A DNA stretch of 64,000 bases from Natronorubrum halalkaliphilum (GCF_009834785.1 NZ_WUYX01000070.1:145622-209621); one strand, 5' to 3'. Counted from the first letter of the stretch, positions 34,977 through 43,901 are shown. Made by a program: numbers and translations. Notes: a model not told the origin generated them from the letters alone.

Positions 34977-35912
34977 ATGGGCGAGACGATTCCGATCGCA
35001 GTTCCACGAAAAGGACGACCGCTCGAGTCGGTACTCGATCGACTCGCGAGTCGACTCGACGTTCCCGACCTCGCGGACGATATCTCGTCGACGCTTCGTC
35101 ACGAGAAAGCCCTTACAAAGGGAACAGTCGATGCCGAACCCGACGCCGAGGAACACGTCTACCATCGTCTCGCAGCATACAGCACCGTCGACGATCCGAC
35201 CGAACCCGAGTACACGCTCGTCCGGGACGATCGCGCCGGCAAACCCCGGCGGATCGTCTTCGACAGCGTCACGATTCCGCTCGAGGATGTCGACGGGATC
35301 CCCGACGACACGGCGATCCAGCTCGTCGGTCGCGAGGAGCCCTTCCGAGCGCTGCGAACTCACGAGTTCGCGCTCGGCTTCGACAGCGCCGATCTCGTGT
35401 TAGAGGAGGTCGTCGAGCTTCGCCCAGACCCCCTCGACCGAATCGGCGACGTCAACGCCCGGATCGATCCCTCCGATACCGACGTCCGCGTGGTCACTGG
35501 GCTCGGCGACACCGTCTATCACACCTTGATGGCAGCGCCCGACGTTTCGCCGTCGTCGAAGCCCCTCGATCGAGACTTCCTCGAATCCTACGAGGGGCCC
35601 CTGTGTATCGAACCCCGCTACGAACGACTCGTCCAGGCGGTGCTCGGAACGCAGACCCTCGACGGCGTCCGCTTCGAGTACCCCGAGGAAGGCCGCGAAG
35701 AGGAGGCCGCGATCGCTGACACGGGGCTCGGGGTTTACCTGACGGTGACCGGTTCGACGGCTCGAGACCACGGGCTCTTGCTGGGCGAACAACTATTCCC
35801 GAGTGAGACCGTGCTCTTAGAGAGTACGCCGGAAGTGTCCGATACGATCGCGGGCGTCCGCTCGCTGTTGAACGGGGCGGACCTCGAGACGGAACTCGCG
35901 GTCGAACCGTAG
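34977..35912 (+). CDS. divergent HisG-like (ATP phosphoribosyltransferase fold) protein
   Basis: The protein has 311 residues. The N-terminus PIAVPRKGRPLESVLDRL resembles the start of HisG. QLVGREEPFRALRTHEFALGF continues into DSADLVLEEV, which parallels the HisG segment in which a domain-I loop precedes D-L-G-I-T-G. TVTGSTARDHGLL matches the PRPP-binding loop (usually T-G-T-T-L-R-x-N-G-L), with Ala for the usual Leu and no Asp before it. The insert at about 75-110 (EPEYTLVRDDRAGKPRRIVFD) is unusual. It is probably a paralog with a changed or lost activity, because no his genes adjoin it. Identification is by eye and moderately sure. Confidence 0.55.
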   Translation: MGETIPIAVPRKGRPLESVLDRLASRLDVPDLADDISSTLRHEKALTKGTVDAEPDAEEHVYHRLAAYSTVDDPTEPEYTLVRDDRAGKPRRIVFDSVTIPLEDVDGIPDDTAIQLVGREEPFRALRTHEFALGFDSADLVLEEVVELRPDPLDRIGDVNARIDPSDTDVRVVTGLGDTVYHTLMAAPDVSPSSKPLDRDFLESYEGPLCIEPRYERLVQAVLGTQTLDGVRFEYPEEGREEEAAIADTGLGVYLTVTGSTARDHGLLLGEQLFPSETVLLESTPEVSDTIAGVRSLLNGADLETELAVEP

Positions 35913-36133
35913 GTTCGGCTGGAGCGACTGGAAACTGAGTCCCGCGGTATCGTGAACGTCTCTCCCGCGACTAGCACCAGATTGGATATAGCGGTGTATG
36001 ATTTATGAGCGCGAGTTCAAACATATGAGAGAACTACCAACGTAGTAAATCTAGATAGAGTGCTGACTTTCTCTGGACAGTCGCAATCGATCGGTCGAGT
36101 ATTCTTCGGCGTGTCTCGACGGAGAAACCGCCG

Positions 36134-37183
36134 TCAGGGGCTCACGGAGTAGATACAGTCGAGATATGTCTGCCGAACGCGGTCGCCCCAGTTGTGGGTG
36201 TAGGTGTCGATCACGTCGCTGGCGACGTCACCGCGGAGGTACTGCACGATTCCACGGTCCCCGGTCCGATCGCGCAGGTGCGTCGTGAAGAAGTGTCGGA
36301 AGTAGTGGGGCGTCACGTTCTCGGTCGTGCCACCGCCCGTCCGATACCAGCCGTGTTCGCGAGCGTGTTTTTCGACGATGTAGCGGACGTCCGACGGGGT
36401 CAATCGCTCGCCCCACGAATCCCTGGTATCCAGAAAGAGCGGTTCGGCCGGTGACACAGAGTCCGGGCGAATCGCGAGCCACTCGAGGAGGAGCCGTCGA
36501 AGTTCGTCGTCGACGGGAATCACCGTATCGCGCTTTCGCTTGTTCGAGGCGGTTCGTTCCTCCCCGTTGACCGTCGCGCCGCGTGCGGGCTCTGCGGAGA
36601 CGAACATCGACGACGGACGTCGGTCGAGTTCGACGCGAGGCGTCCACTCGACCGCAAGATCCGGAGTGGCGAGACGAAGATCGCGACGATCGAGATTACA
36701 GAGTTCGCCGACTCGCATTCCGGTCTTTAACAGCGTGACGACGACGGCCCGCTCGAGTGGATGGGTGATCGAACCGACAAACGACCGGATCTCCAGGACG
36801 GAGATATCGCGACGGGTCGGATCGGTATCGATCGATTCGGACATCTCCTCCATCACGAGCGCCATGGGATTGTCGTCGAAGACGCCGACGCGGGTCATAT
36901 AGTCGTAAAACCGGTTGAGATACGACGCATACGTCGCGATCGTACTCGATTCGAACTCGCCGCGAAGGGAGTGAACCCAGGCCATACACTCCCGTCTTCC
37001 GGCGTCACGAAGGCTCTCGGCGCCGTCGAATCGACTCCGAACGAACGAATCGAACTCGTGGAGGACTCGATCGTAGGCCTCGAGCGTGCGCTCGCTTTTG
37101 CCGTGATAGCGCTGATCGTCGAGGAAGTAGGCGATCGGATCCGCGACTTCCTCCGGCGTCTCGGTTCCGGGTTCACTCGCCAT
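36134..37183 (-). CDS. tyrosine recombinase (XerA/integrase family)
   Basis: The protein has 349 residues from ATG 37183, which overlaps the upstream gene by 11 bases. There is an N-terminal SAM-like core-binding domain (about 15-110). The catalytic domain has R157 (KTGMRVGEL), a Lys-rich beta-turn (NKRKRDTVIPV, about 214-224), H293-x-x-R296 (TPHYFRHFF) and Y328 (IDTYTHNW). The second conserved His of LGH is replaced by RGD (YLRGD, 315-319). This looks functional. The DUF5805 partner upstream suggests a chromosomally fixed haloarchaeal recombination module and not a free integrase. The flanking gene-poor DNA is compatible with an old element. Confidence 0.88.
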   Translation of the reverse strand: MASEPGTETPEEVADPIAYFLDDQRYHGKSERTLEAYDRVLHEFDSFVRSRFDGAESLRDAGRRECMAWVHSLRGEFESSTIATYASYLNRFYDYMTRVGVFDDNPMALVMEEMSESIDTDPTRRDISVLEIRSFVGSITHPLERAVVVTLLKTGMRVGELCNLDRRDLRLATPDLAVEWTPRVELDRRPSSMFVSAEPARGATVNGEERTASNKRKRDTVIPVDDELRRLLLEWLAIRPDSVSPAEPLFLDTRDSWGERLTPSDVRYIVEKHAREHGWYRTGGGTTENVTPHYFRHFFTTHLRDRTGDRGIVQYLRGDVASDVIDTYTHNWGDRVRQTYLDCIYSVSP

Positions 37184-37571
37184 CCCCACCACCGTCACCG
37201 ACCGTCGTGTATCCGCCGTGGCGACCGCTGTATCGAATTCGGTTTCGAGATTGGAGTTCCTCGAGCGTGTCATCGAGTCGAGATTCGATGTCGTCGCTGA
37301 CCGCCTCGAGGAGTTCGTCCCACGAATACGTGTCAGAACTTAGTAAGTTGAGGACCTGTGTTTCGAGGGCGTTACCCCCAGGGTCTGACCCCCCAGAAGA
37401 GGGTTCCGTTGTAGCGGATTCGAACCCCTTCCGACCCGCCTGAACCATCGTCCGAACGAACTCGCTCTGGCTCATGCCGAGTTGCTCAGCATGTGATTGC
37501 CACTCGTCTTTCTGGTACGCAGGGACGTATGTTTTGACAGATTTCCTCTCGGTATCCGCCGACTCGCTCAT
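37173..37571 (-). CDS. DUF5805-type ribbon-helix-helix/winged-helix protein
   Basis: The protein has 132 residues from ATG 37571 (MSESADTERK). The N-terminal strand KSVKTYVPAYQKDEW followed by HAEQLGMSQSEFVRTMVQAG reads as a ribbon-helix-helix. The C-terminal half (about 75-120: TQVLNLLSSDTYSWDELLEAV, then IRYSGRHGGYTT) looks like a winged helix. This matches the haloarchaeal family I know as DUF5805, commonly next to XerA-like recombinases. It overlaps the recombinase start by 11 bases. It probably binds DNA as an accessory or regulator of the recombinase. Confidence 0.82.
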   Translation of the reverse strand: MSESADTERKSVKTYVPAYQKDEWQSHAEQLGMSQSEFVRTMVQAGRKGFESATTEPSSGGSDPGGNALETQVLNLLSSDTYSWDELLEAVSDDIESRLDDTLEELQSRNRIRYSGRHGGYTTVGDGGGDGE

Positions 37572-37620
37572 ACGCGACCAATCAAACGCGGTGATCTTCA
37601 ATCTACCTATTATTCGGGCT

Positions 37621-37639
37621 AAGTGAGTTTATCTCACTT
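37621..37639. promoter_or_regulatory. palindromic operator candidate upstream of the DUF5805-recombinase operon
   Basis: AAGTGAG and its exact inverse CTCACTT flank a 5-base AT-rich spacer, 50-68 bases upstream of ATG 37571. A TATA-like GAATAATA (minus strand, about 37607-37614) lies between it and the start. The size of the dyad suits a ribbon-helix-helix dimer, so autoregulation is plausible. Confidence 0.55.
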
Positions 37640-39001
37640 GGTAGGCCGTTTTTCACCGAGTGTGTAGAACCATAATTCCGCATTATCGATATTAGTGTCC
37701 TATGATTTCGTATTTAGTTTTGGTAGAGCATGGTTCCATAATTCAACATGGAAGAAGTAGCATGTCCAAGAGTTCGGAATCGAATGCGTGCTCTCAAGCG
37801 ATAGTCAGTGACGGACAGGTGAAACGTTCTCGAGAGCGGGCGTCTCGATCCAGTATCTGCGACCGGTAATTCTGGGTGACGACAGAGTATATGTTCACCT
37901 GGTATCGGTCGTAACGATGCTGTGCAGAATGGGCCACCGTGGACTCGGAGCTATCAGTTTTGTGTCTATTATTGGGAAGGCAGCGATCACAACGGGAAAC
38001 GGCTACTTCGGCTGGACGGTCGGCGATCCGATGCCGGTTGCTGGACGGCCGTGAGCGGGCTCATCAGTACCCGTTCCACCGAACACAGGAAAGCCTGCCT
38101 CACGGCCGAGTTCGAGAAACTGCTGGTCCCGAATTAATCACCTCGACACCGCAGCGGGCCGGACCGCTGTTACACCACGATTCCTGTGGCGACGGATCCA
38201 CGCAATCGAACGGTGGTGCGTTGGCGGTCAACTCGTCCGACGACAGTGTCGTCAGCTACAGCACCACCTCGCGCCCCGCAGTCCAGGACTCGAGCCAGGG
38301 ACGAGGGGCCTCCGGCTCAGTACCACAATAGCGAGAGCGTTCAAGGGCATCCCGAGTCTCGTGACCGAACGCTCGAGAACGGGTGCGGTGACTGGCGTGC
38401 TCTACCGGCTGCGGTGTGTTCCGTCGTCCGCTACGCCATAGATCACTGAGGTGGCGTGCGTACCCACCTATCGAAGCATCCGCAAGCTGGTCGGCGATTG
38501 CCGGAACTGACGTACACAATCCATGTCCATCAGAAACGCCGACTGCCTCATGACCTCGGGTCCACTGATACGGCGTCTGCTGGCTGGCTGTTCCACACGA
38601 TTGAGAAGAGTGTAGCTGACCGTTCAAGAGCGGTAGTTGGCTGCTGGAGCGGCCATGAATAGACGGTGCTGTAGAACACCAGGTGCAGATGGCAATTCGA
38701 AAAAGCCGGCTCAGCGAACGCTCAACCCGGTACGTTAAGACACCTCTAGAAACTCCTCTCGCGAGCACTCGAGTCAGTCCGTGAGCCGATACGCGCTGGG
38801 ATAATGCAGTGTATTGGTGATCAGAGACGAAGAAACAGCGATCACGTTAGACGTGTGTTTCCGAACGATCATCTGCTGTGCCGTCTTGCACTCCTCTCCG
38901 TACCGTTTCGATTTGGACCCTCGAATTCCAATCCCCTCGAGAATGTCGTTTTCGACCGATTTCCTGGGAACCAGTTCGAAATGGAACTGGGCCATCTCGG
39001 T
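37640..39001. other. gene-poor, AT-richer region beside the recombinase
   Basis: About 1.4 kb with no convincing gene except the weak ORF at 38774-39004. The open frames here lack the Asp/Glu-rich composition of true haloarchaeal proteins. CCATAATTC occurs twice (37670-37678 and 37736-37744). No intact insertion-sequence ends, transposase or tRNA were recognised. It may be decayed mobile DNA or a regulatory/recombination region for the adjacent recombinase. Confidence 0.5.
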
Positions 39002-39004
39002 CAT
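38774..39004 (-). CDS. short ORF of doubtful coding status
   Basis: This is a 76-codon frame starting MTEMAQFHFELVPRKSVEND and ending YPSAYRLTD. Unlike its neighbours the product is not acidic. TATA-like sequences (GATATAGAG and AGTATAGCG, about 39012-39028) precede it. No family is recognised. It could be a real small gene in a recently acquired stretch or chance open frame in the gene-poor region. Confidence 0.3.
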   Translation of the reverse strand: MTEMAQFHFELVPRKSVENDILEGIGIRGSKSKRYGEECKTAQQMIVRKHTSNVIAVSSSLITNTLHYPSAYRLTD

Positions 39005-39228
39005 ATAAACTCTATATCGCTATACTGAAGGAGCGTAGAGTTCTAGATCGAACCTGGACAAACCTGTACACCGTTTTCCACCGTGGGAACTCGTCAGTAC
39101 TATCTGATCGTCAACTCGACAGCCAGCTGCACATTGCTAAACGCAGTTCTAACCGGGTTCGAAAACTCGAGTTTGTGGTGAGAACGCCGCCTATAAATTT
39201 CCGTCCCAAACAATGCTGGCAGCGGTTC

Positions 39229-39702
39229 TCAGAGAACACCTCGAGACCGCAGAAACGACACCTGTCGGTACATCCGACAGCCGAGACAGAACCCGGTCGT
39301 AGCCGCGAGTCCCGCGAGGAGTCCAACGGCTGTAGCGATCGCGAACCCGCCGGTCGAGATACCGGCGATGAGAAACAGCGACGCCGCGACGGCACCGGTG
39401 GCGCCGAGTAGCTTCGCGAACCGATGTGGTGCGGCAGGCTCCGGTTCGTTCGGGCGACCGAGCACGGGAATCACGACGTATTCCCAGGAGAGCCGGTAGA
39501 GATCGAGTCGCCACCGCGATACCGTTGCCAGTCCGAGAATTACTGCGACAGTGTAGATGAGGACCGGTTCAGCGAGGACGACACCGACCAGTAACAGCGT
39601 CGCCGTGATCGATTGGCCGAATCGGGGTGCTCGTGGATCGATGACCGTGACATCCGACTCGGCAGTCGTCTGTGTAGCGTGGGACATCTGTTCCGTACTC
39701 AT
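39229..39702 (-). CDS. DUF4395 membrane protein
   Basis: The protein has 157 residues from ATG 39702 (MSTEQMSH). An upstream ATG at 39717 adds five residues. IDPRAPRFGQSITATLLLVGVV opens the domain. Two pairs of helices flank the loop SRWRLDLYRLSWEYVVIPVLGRP, and the protein ends with TGFCLGCRMYRQ. The ordered motifs and the terminal CxxC match DUF4395 (a four-helix membrane family sometimes found with thioredoxin-type genes). A redox role of the CxxC is possible. No redox partner is adjacent here. Confidence 0.85.
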   Translation of the reverse strand: MSTEQMSHATQTTAESDVTVIDPRAPRFGQSITATLLLVGVVLAEPVLIYTVAVILGLATVSRWRLDLYRLSWEYVVIPVLGRPNEPEPAAPHRFAKLLGATGAVAASLFLIAGISTGGFAIATAVGLLAGLAATTGFCLGCRMYRQVSFLRSRGVL

Positions 39703-39794
39703 GGGACACATACGCATCCGAAGGGCAAGAAGACGAGGTCGCTGTGGGTGAGCTATCGAAAATACGTGAAAATCGTTGCGAGCTGCCGTCAGCG

Positions 39795-40028
39795 TCAGTG
39801 GGTCGCTGTGCGAACGTCTTCGACACGATACAGATCCTCCTGGAGTCCGTCCCCCTCACAGTCGTCGCTCGGACATTCGTAGTGCCAGCCGTCGTGGGTT
39901 GCCTCGGCCTCCTGAAATCGGTCCCCACATACCTGGCAGAAAAGCTGTCCCTTTTTACACGTGTCTCGGTGAAGTTCGAGGGCGAGCTCGGTCTGGAAGG
40001 ACTGGTTGCAGTTGCGACAGGTGTGCAT
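39795..40028 (-). CDS. small C2H2/Cys-rich zinc-finger protein
   Basis: The protein has 77 residues from ATG 40028. A longer frame would need a TTG start at 40055. MHTCRNCNQSFQTELALELHRDTC is a C2H2-like finger (C4, C7, H20, C24). LFCQVCGDRFQEAEATHDGWHYECPSDDC supplies a second set of two CxxC-type pairs plus His. It likely binds two zinc ions and nucleic acid or a protein. AATAAAAG (minus strand, about 40069-40076) is a candidate promoter. Target unknown. Confidence 0.72.
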   Translation of the reverse strand: MHTCRNCNQSFQTELALELHRDTCKKGQLFCQVCGDRFQEAEATHDGWHYECPSDDCEGDGLQEDLYRVEDVRTATH

Positions 40029-40400
40029 ATTTTGTCTGACGCGAGCATCCCTCAAAACTGCTTGGGTTCTTTTATTCCATCGGGATTCTGTCCGATTCGC
40101 CTTCTCTCCCCCGATTTAGGCACGACGGTCCGGGAAGAAAGAACGGTTGTATTTCCTGTTTACTCGGCGCTGGGTATGCGTTTTTCTGTCATGTTCGACA
40201 ATAGTTATCGTGTGTTACAAGATCACATTCAGCTATGTCAGCATCATGGGAATTGCGTGTGAAACATTCGGTAACTTGCCTCGAGGTTTCACCGAAAACT
40301 GACGAGCCACCGAACTGAGACATGGTGAGGGACAGTACGTACGACCGGGATGATCCGTTCATCCGAAAAAAGACGAAACAACCGCGCGGAACCGATAGGG
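40029..40400. other. intergenic region between zinc-finger gene and fumC
   Basis: About 370 bases holding the upstream region of the zinc-finger gene at one end and the 3' end of fumC at the other. It is richer in A/T than the flanking genes, with short runs such as GAAAAAAG (about 40365). No gene or RNA was recognised. Confidence 0.45.
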
Positions 40401-41819
40401 TCAGTCGTCCTGTCCGAGGATCCCGCGTTCGGTCATCTTGCGGGGGTCAAGCACCTCGTCGGCCTCTTCTTCGTCGAGATAGCCCTTCTCGAGGACGACC
40501 TCGCGAACAGTTTTGTCCTCTTTGAGCGCGGTCTTGGCGACCTCGCTGGCCTTGTCGTAGCCGATGTGGACGTTGAGCGAGGTGGCCATCGCCATCGACT
40601 GTTCGACGCGCTCTTCGCAGTACTCTGCGTTGGCCTCGAGCGGCGAGACGAATCGCTCGGCGAAGATCTGACTCGAGTTCGAGATCAGTTCGGCGGACTC
40701 GAGGAAGTTGTGAGCCAGGACGGGTTTGTAGAGGTTGAGGTCGATCTGACCCTCGGCTGCGCCGGCGGAGACGGCGGCATCGTTGCCGACGACCTGCTTG
40801 TGAACCTGGTTGACGGCCTCGGCGACGACGGGGTTGATCTTGCCGGGCATGATCGAGGAACCGGGCTGGTTCTCGGGCTGTTCGATCTCGCCGAGCCCGT
40901 TGCGCGGGCCGGAAGCGAGCAGGCGCAGGTCGTTGGCGATCTTGTTCAGCGAGCCGGCGATGACGCGGAGCGCGCCGTGGGCCTCGGACATGGCGTCGTG
41001 GGCGGCCTGGGCCTCGAAGTGGTTGTCGGCCTCGCGGAACTGGACGCCGGTCTCTTTAGTGATGTACTCGGCAGCGCGACCGGGGAACTCCTCGTGAGTG
41101 TTCAGTCCCGTCCCCGTGGCGGTGCCGCCGAGGGCGAGTTCTGCGAGGTGGTCACGAACCTTGTCGACGCGACCGAGGCCCTTTTCGACCTGCGTGCGGT
41201 AGCCGCCGAACTCCTGGCCGAGCGTGACCGGCGTGGCGTCCTGCAGGTGCGTGCGGCCGGTTTTGACGACGTCGTCGAACTCCTCCTCTTTCTCCTCGAG
41301 TGCTTCTCGGAGGGTGTCGAGCGCGGGAAGAACGTCCTTTTCGACGGCCTCGAGCGAGGCGACGTGCATCGCGGTCGGGATGACGTCGTTGCTCGACTGG
41401 CCGTAGTTGACGTGGTCGTTCGGGTGGACGACGCGGTCGCCGATTTCGGCGCCCGTGATCTCGGCGGCCCGGTTGGCGATGACCTCGTTTGCGTTCATGT
41501 TGGAGGAGGTCCCCGAACCGGTCTGGAAGACGTCGACCGGGAACTGATCGTCGTGTTTGCCGGCGATGACTTCGTCGGCCGCCTCGATGATCGCCTCGGC
41601 CGTGTCGTCTTCGATCAGGTCGAGGTCGCGGTTTGCCTGTGCGGCGGCCTTTTTGACGACGCCGAGTGCGCGGATGAAGCGTCGACTGAACGAAATCCCC
41701 GAGATCGGGAAGTTCTGAATTGCACGTTGGGTCTGGGCCCCCCAGTAGGCGTCCGCGGGAACCTGCATCTCGCCGAGACTGTCCTCCTCGATACGGAATT
41801 CCGTGTCTTCGTCTCCCAT
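40401..41819 (-). CDS. fumC: class II fumarate hydratase (FumC)
   Basis: This TCA-cycle enzyme interconverts fumarate and malate. It has 472 residues. The signature GSSIMPGKINPV (about 319-330), the substrate segments TGSGTSSNMNANEV and HPNDHVNYGQSSNDVIPTAMH, and GRTHLQDATPVTLGQEFGGY are all intact. It has the C-terminal domain typical of FumC. It is oxygen-stable and needs no Fe-S cluster. The gene has its own promoter and is not in an operon with the downstream PH-domain genes, which lie upstream on the same strand. Confidence 0.97.
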   Translation of the reverse strand: MGDEDTEFRIEEDSLGEMQVPADAYWGAQTQRAIQNFPISGISFSRRFIRALGVVKKAAAQANRDLDLIEDDTAEAIIEAADEVIAGKHDDQFPVDVFQTGSGTSSNMNANEVIANRAAEITGAEIGDRVVHPNDHVNYGQSSNDVIPTAMHVASLEAVEKDVLPALDTLREALEEKEEEFDDVVKTGRTHLQDATPVTLGQEFGGYRTQVEKGLGRVDKVRDHLAELALGGTATGTGLNTHEEFPGRAAEYITKETGVQFREADNHFEAQAAHDAMSEAHGALRVIAGSLNKIANDLRLLASGPRNGLGEIEQPENQPGSSIMPGKINPVVAEAVNQVHKQVVGNDAAVSAGAAEGQIDLNLYKPVLAHNFLESAELISNSSQIFAERFVSPLEANAEYCEERVEQSMAMATSLNVHIGYDKASEVAKTALKEDKTVREVVLEKGYLDEEEADEVLDPRKMTERGILGQDD

Positions 41820-41842
41820 ACGAACAGGGTTGCGACGGGTCA

Positions 41843-41850
41843 GGTAAAAT
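41843..41850 (-). promoter_or_regulatory. TATA-like box of fumC
   Basis: ATTTTACC on the minus strand lies 24-31 bases upstream of ATG 41819, fitting a leaderless transcript in the 54-base gap after the PH-domain gene. Confidence 0.55.
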
Positions 41851-41873
41851 CCACCGAAAGCCCGACGATACCC

Positions 41874-43415
41874 TTAAGCCATTTCGGGCGACAGCCCAAC
41901 GTTCTCGTCTCGAGCACGGTCACGAAGCGTTCGCTGGAGTTGCTTCCGGCTGTTTTCGTGGGCAGTCCGAGCGTCCTCAAGCCCCATGTTCTCGATCGTC
42001 GGGACGGAGCCGGTGAACGTTCTCGAACTGGCCGTATCGACGACCAGGGAGGCGAGACCGAGCCGTCGCTGGAAGAGCGATCGACGAGTCGTGACGGTCT
42101 GAATGCGGAAGTAGGGTATCACGGTCGTCTCTCGGCGCCAGAAACCACGGCGGATGACGAGATGGTCGTCGCCGACGTAATAGCCCATGTGCGTCCACTT
42201 CAGGTGCGCTGCCGGCGGGACCGCTGCGAACGCGACCGCGGCGAAATACCACCGCTCGAGTCCGATCACCTGCGCCGTGAGGAACGCAGCCGCGACTACG
42301 AGAGTGGCCAGTATCGCGTAGCGGGCGAGATACCGCCGCCGAGCCATCGCGGGGTGTGAGGTGAACTGTGGCCGTTCGACGCCGGCGATTCCTTCGGCGA
42401 ATCGATACACGCGGGATTCGGCGGCGAACGGCACGGTCGACTGACTCCCACTGGAGTCGCCGGGACCGTAGCCGGCCGTCTCGACCGACAGGCTCGCGTA
42501 CCCGAACAGCCGCTGGAGGAGGGTATCCGAAATCGTCACCGACTGGACTTTCTCGACGGGGATCGACCCGCTGTAGCGCTCGATCAGCCCGCGCTCGTAG
42601 ACGAAGTCGTTGCCGTCCCGCTCCAGCCGGAAGTCGTAGTAGCCCGCGACCGTGTACGCCGCGCTGATGGCGGACGTGGCGAGTGCCCACGCGACGATGC
42701 CTATCGCGGACAGCGCGACGAGGGATAACTCGGTGATCGATTCCGGAACGAGACTCGTTGGATCGCCGGTGAGAACCAGCAACAAGAACAGCGGGAAGAT
42801 CGCCGCACCCGGCCGGATCGCGGTCCCGGCGTAGAGCAGCAGTTCGCGGAACTCGAGTTCGAACAGGAGTTCTCGAGCAGCGCGTGGTTCGGCGCTGTCG
42901 GTGCGATCGCCAGCAGACGTGTCCGCCTCCGTAGACGGTGCCGGGCGGGTGTCGTCACCGTCGTCCGCCTCGATTGCAGCCGTCAGTCTGCGGATCTCCG
43001 CCTGCACTCTGTTGGCCTCGTCCTCGGCAACGAAATTCAGCGTCGCCTCGGTGTCGCCGCCGCCCGCAGTTTCGATCGAGACGACGGCGACACCGAACAG
43101 CCGGTGTACCAGTTTCTGTCGAACGTCGACGTTCTGAACCCGGCCGTAGGGAATCTCGCGGGATTGCACCGAGAGAACACCCGAGGTAACGTCGAACGTC
43201 TCTGCCGTGAGTTCGTACGAGAAGCGGTAGTATCGCGCGATCCCGTAGCCGACTCCGATAGCGAGGCCGAGCGGTGCGACCACGAACACCCAGGACGAGT
43301 CGATACCCTCGACGCTCTCCCCGAGGATGGCGAACGCGGCAACCGGGAGCAAGAGCCCGGAGATCGCACCGCTGAGCGCCATCGACACTGCACTGAGGGT
43401 GTGTAAACGCCTCAT
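41874..43415 (-). CDS. YdbT-like membrane protein with bacterial-PH domains (copy B)
   Basis: The protein has 513 residues. Paired N-terminal helices (about 10-55) precede the first bPH2/DUF304 domain (about 60-145; EIPYGRVQNVDVRQKLVHRLFGV). A linker and more helices (about 190-260) are followed by a second domain (RYSGSIPVEKVQSVTISDTLLQRLFGYA). Another helix pair (about 370-405) leads to the third domain (RRETTVIPYFRIQTVTTRRSLFQRRLG). Each domain ends in a VDTA/VETA-type strand. Function of this family in envelope biology is poorly known. It is the second gene of a pair with 43422-43883, separated by 6 bases, and a diverged copy of 43964-45706. Confidence 0.85.
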   Translation of the reverse strand: MRRLHTLSAVSMALSGAISGLLLPVAAFAILGESVEGIDSSWVFVVAPLGLAIGVGYGIARYYRFSYELTAETFDVTSGVLSVQSREIPYGRVQNVDVRQKLVHRLFGVAVVSIETAGGGDTEATLNFVAEDEANRVQAEIRRLTAAIEADDGDDTRPAPSTEADTSAGDRTDSAEPRAARELLFELEFRELLLYAGTAIRPGAAIFPLFLLLVLTGDPTSLVPESITELSLVALSAIGIVAWALATSAISAAYTVAGYYDFRLERDGNDFVYERGLIERYSGSIPVEKVQSVTISDTLLQRLFGYASLSVETAGYGPGDSSGSQSTVPFAAESRVYRFAEGIAGVERPQFTSHPAMARRRYLARYAILATLVVAAAFLTAQVIGLERWYFAAVAFAAVPPAAHLKWTHMGYYVGDDHLVIRRGFWRRETTVIPYFRIQTVTTRRSLFQRRLGLASLVVDTASSRTFTGSVPTIENMGLEDARTAHENSRKQLQRTLRDRARDENVGLSPEMA

Positions 43416-43421
43416 GTGCGG

Positions 43422-43883
43422 TTAGACCCCATCGTCAGCTTCGCTCTCGACGGCTAACTCTCGAAGCGTATCCTGCAGATCACGGGCCCGGTCGGGCGTC
43501 AGCCCGGGGATTCGTACGTCCGCGTTTCGCGATCCCGCCGTGTAGACGACGACGCTCGAGAGGCCGAGCGCCCGCTCGATGGGGCCGAACTGCGTGTCGA
43601 CGTGCTGGACGCGAACGAACGGAACCGCGGTCTCGACGAACGTGATGACGCCACGCTCGAGGTAGAGCGCATCGGACTGGAGTTCGAACTGCCAGACCTG
43701 GTAGAGTCGGACGGCGTAGGCGATCCCCAGGACGAGGCCGAGAGCGACGATGCCGGCGATGACCGACGTCGGAACGTCGGTAGCCCACTGATCGACGGCG
43801 GCGAGAACGATGCCGAGGACGAGCGCAGCGATCGCTCCTTGCGCAATCCAGAGCAATCTGATGCGGGGATTGAGGATTTCCAT
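43422..43883 (-). CDS. YdbS-like PH-domain membrane protein (copy B)
   Basis: The protein has 153 residues. Two transmembrane helices (about 10-30 and 38-58) are followed by one bPH2 domain (LERGVITFVETAVPFVRVQHVD, about 80-110). It ends in an acidic helix. It precedes a YdbT-like gene, the standard YdbS-YdbT pairing. It is nearly identical to the protein at 45712-46173 (about 14 differences over 153 residues by eye, mostly in the first 50). Confidence 0.87.
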   Translation of the reverse strand: MEILNPRIRLLWIAQGAIAALVLGIVLAAVDQWATDVPTSVIAGIVALGLVLGIAYAVRLYQVWQFELQSDALYLERGVITFVETAVPFVRVQHVDTQFGPIERALGLSSVVVYTAGSRNADVRIPGLTPDRARDLQDTLRELAVESEADDGV

Positions 43884-43901
43884 ACGAGACGGGTGCCATC
43901 A

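Noticed and set aside
35990-36060. AT-rich stretch after the HisG-like gene considered as a replication origin or attachment site
   Set aside because: No origin-type repeats or orc1/cdc6 gene and no direct repeat matching the other side of the recombinase were found by eye.
37405-37435. tRNA T-arm-like GGGGTTCGAATCC on the minus strand within the DUF5805 gene
   Set aside because: The flanking bases do not form a five-pair T-stem, no anticodon arm or acceptor stem is present, and the bases are explained by the coding sequence (KGFESA).
37922-38331. Two overlapping plus-strand frames of 71 and 130 codons in the gene-poor region
   Set aside because: Composition is not haloarchaeal-like, the frames overlap each other and no homology was recognised.
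38256-38768. 170-codon minus-strand frame
   Set aside because: Arg/Ser/Thr-rich, no acidic residues to speak of, and no transposase motif. It is more like non-coding DNA than a gene.
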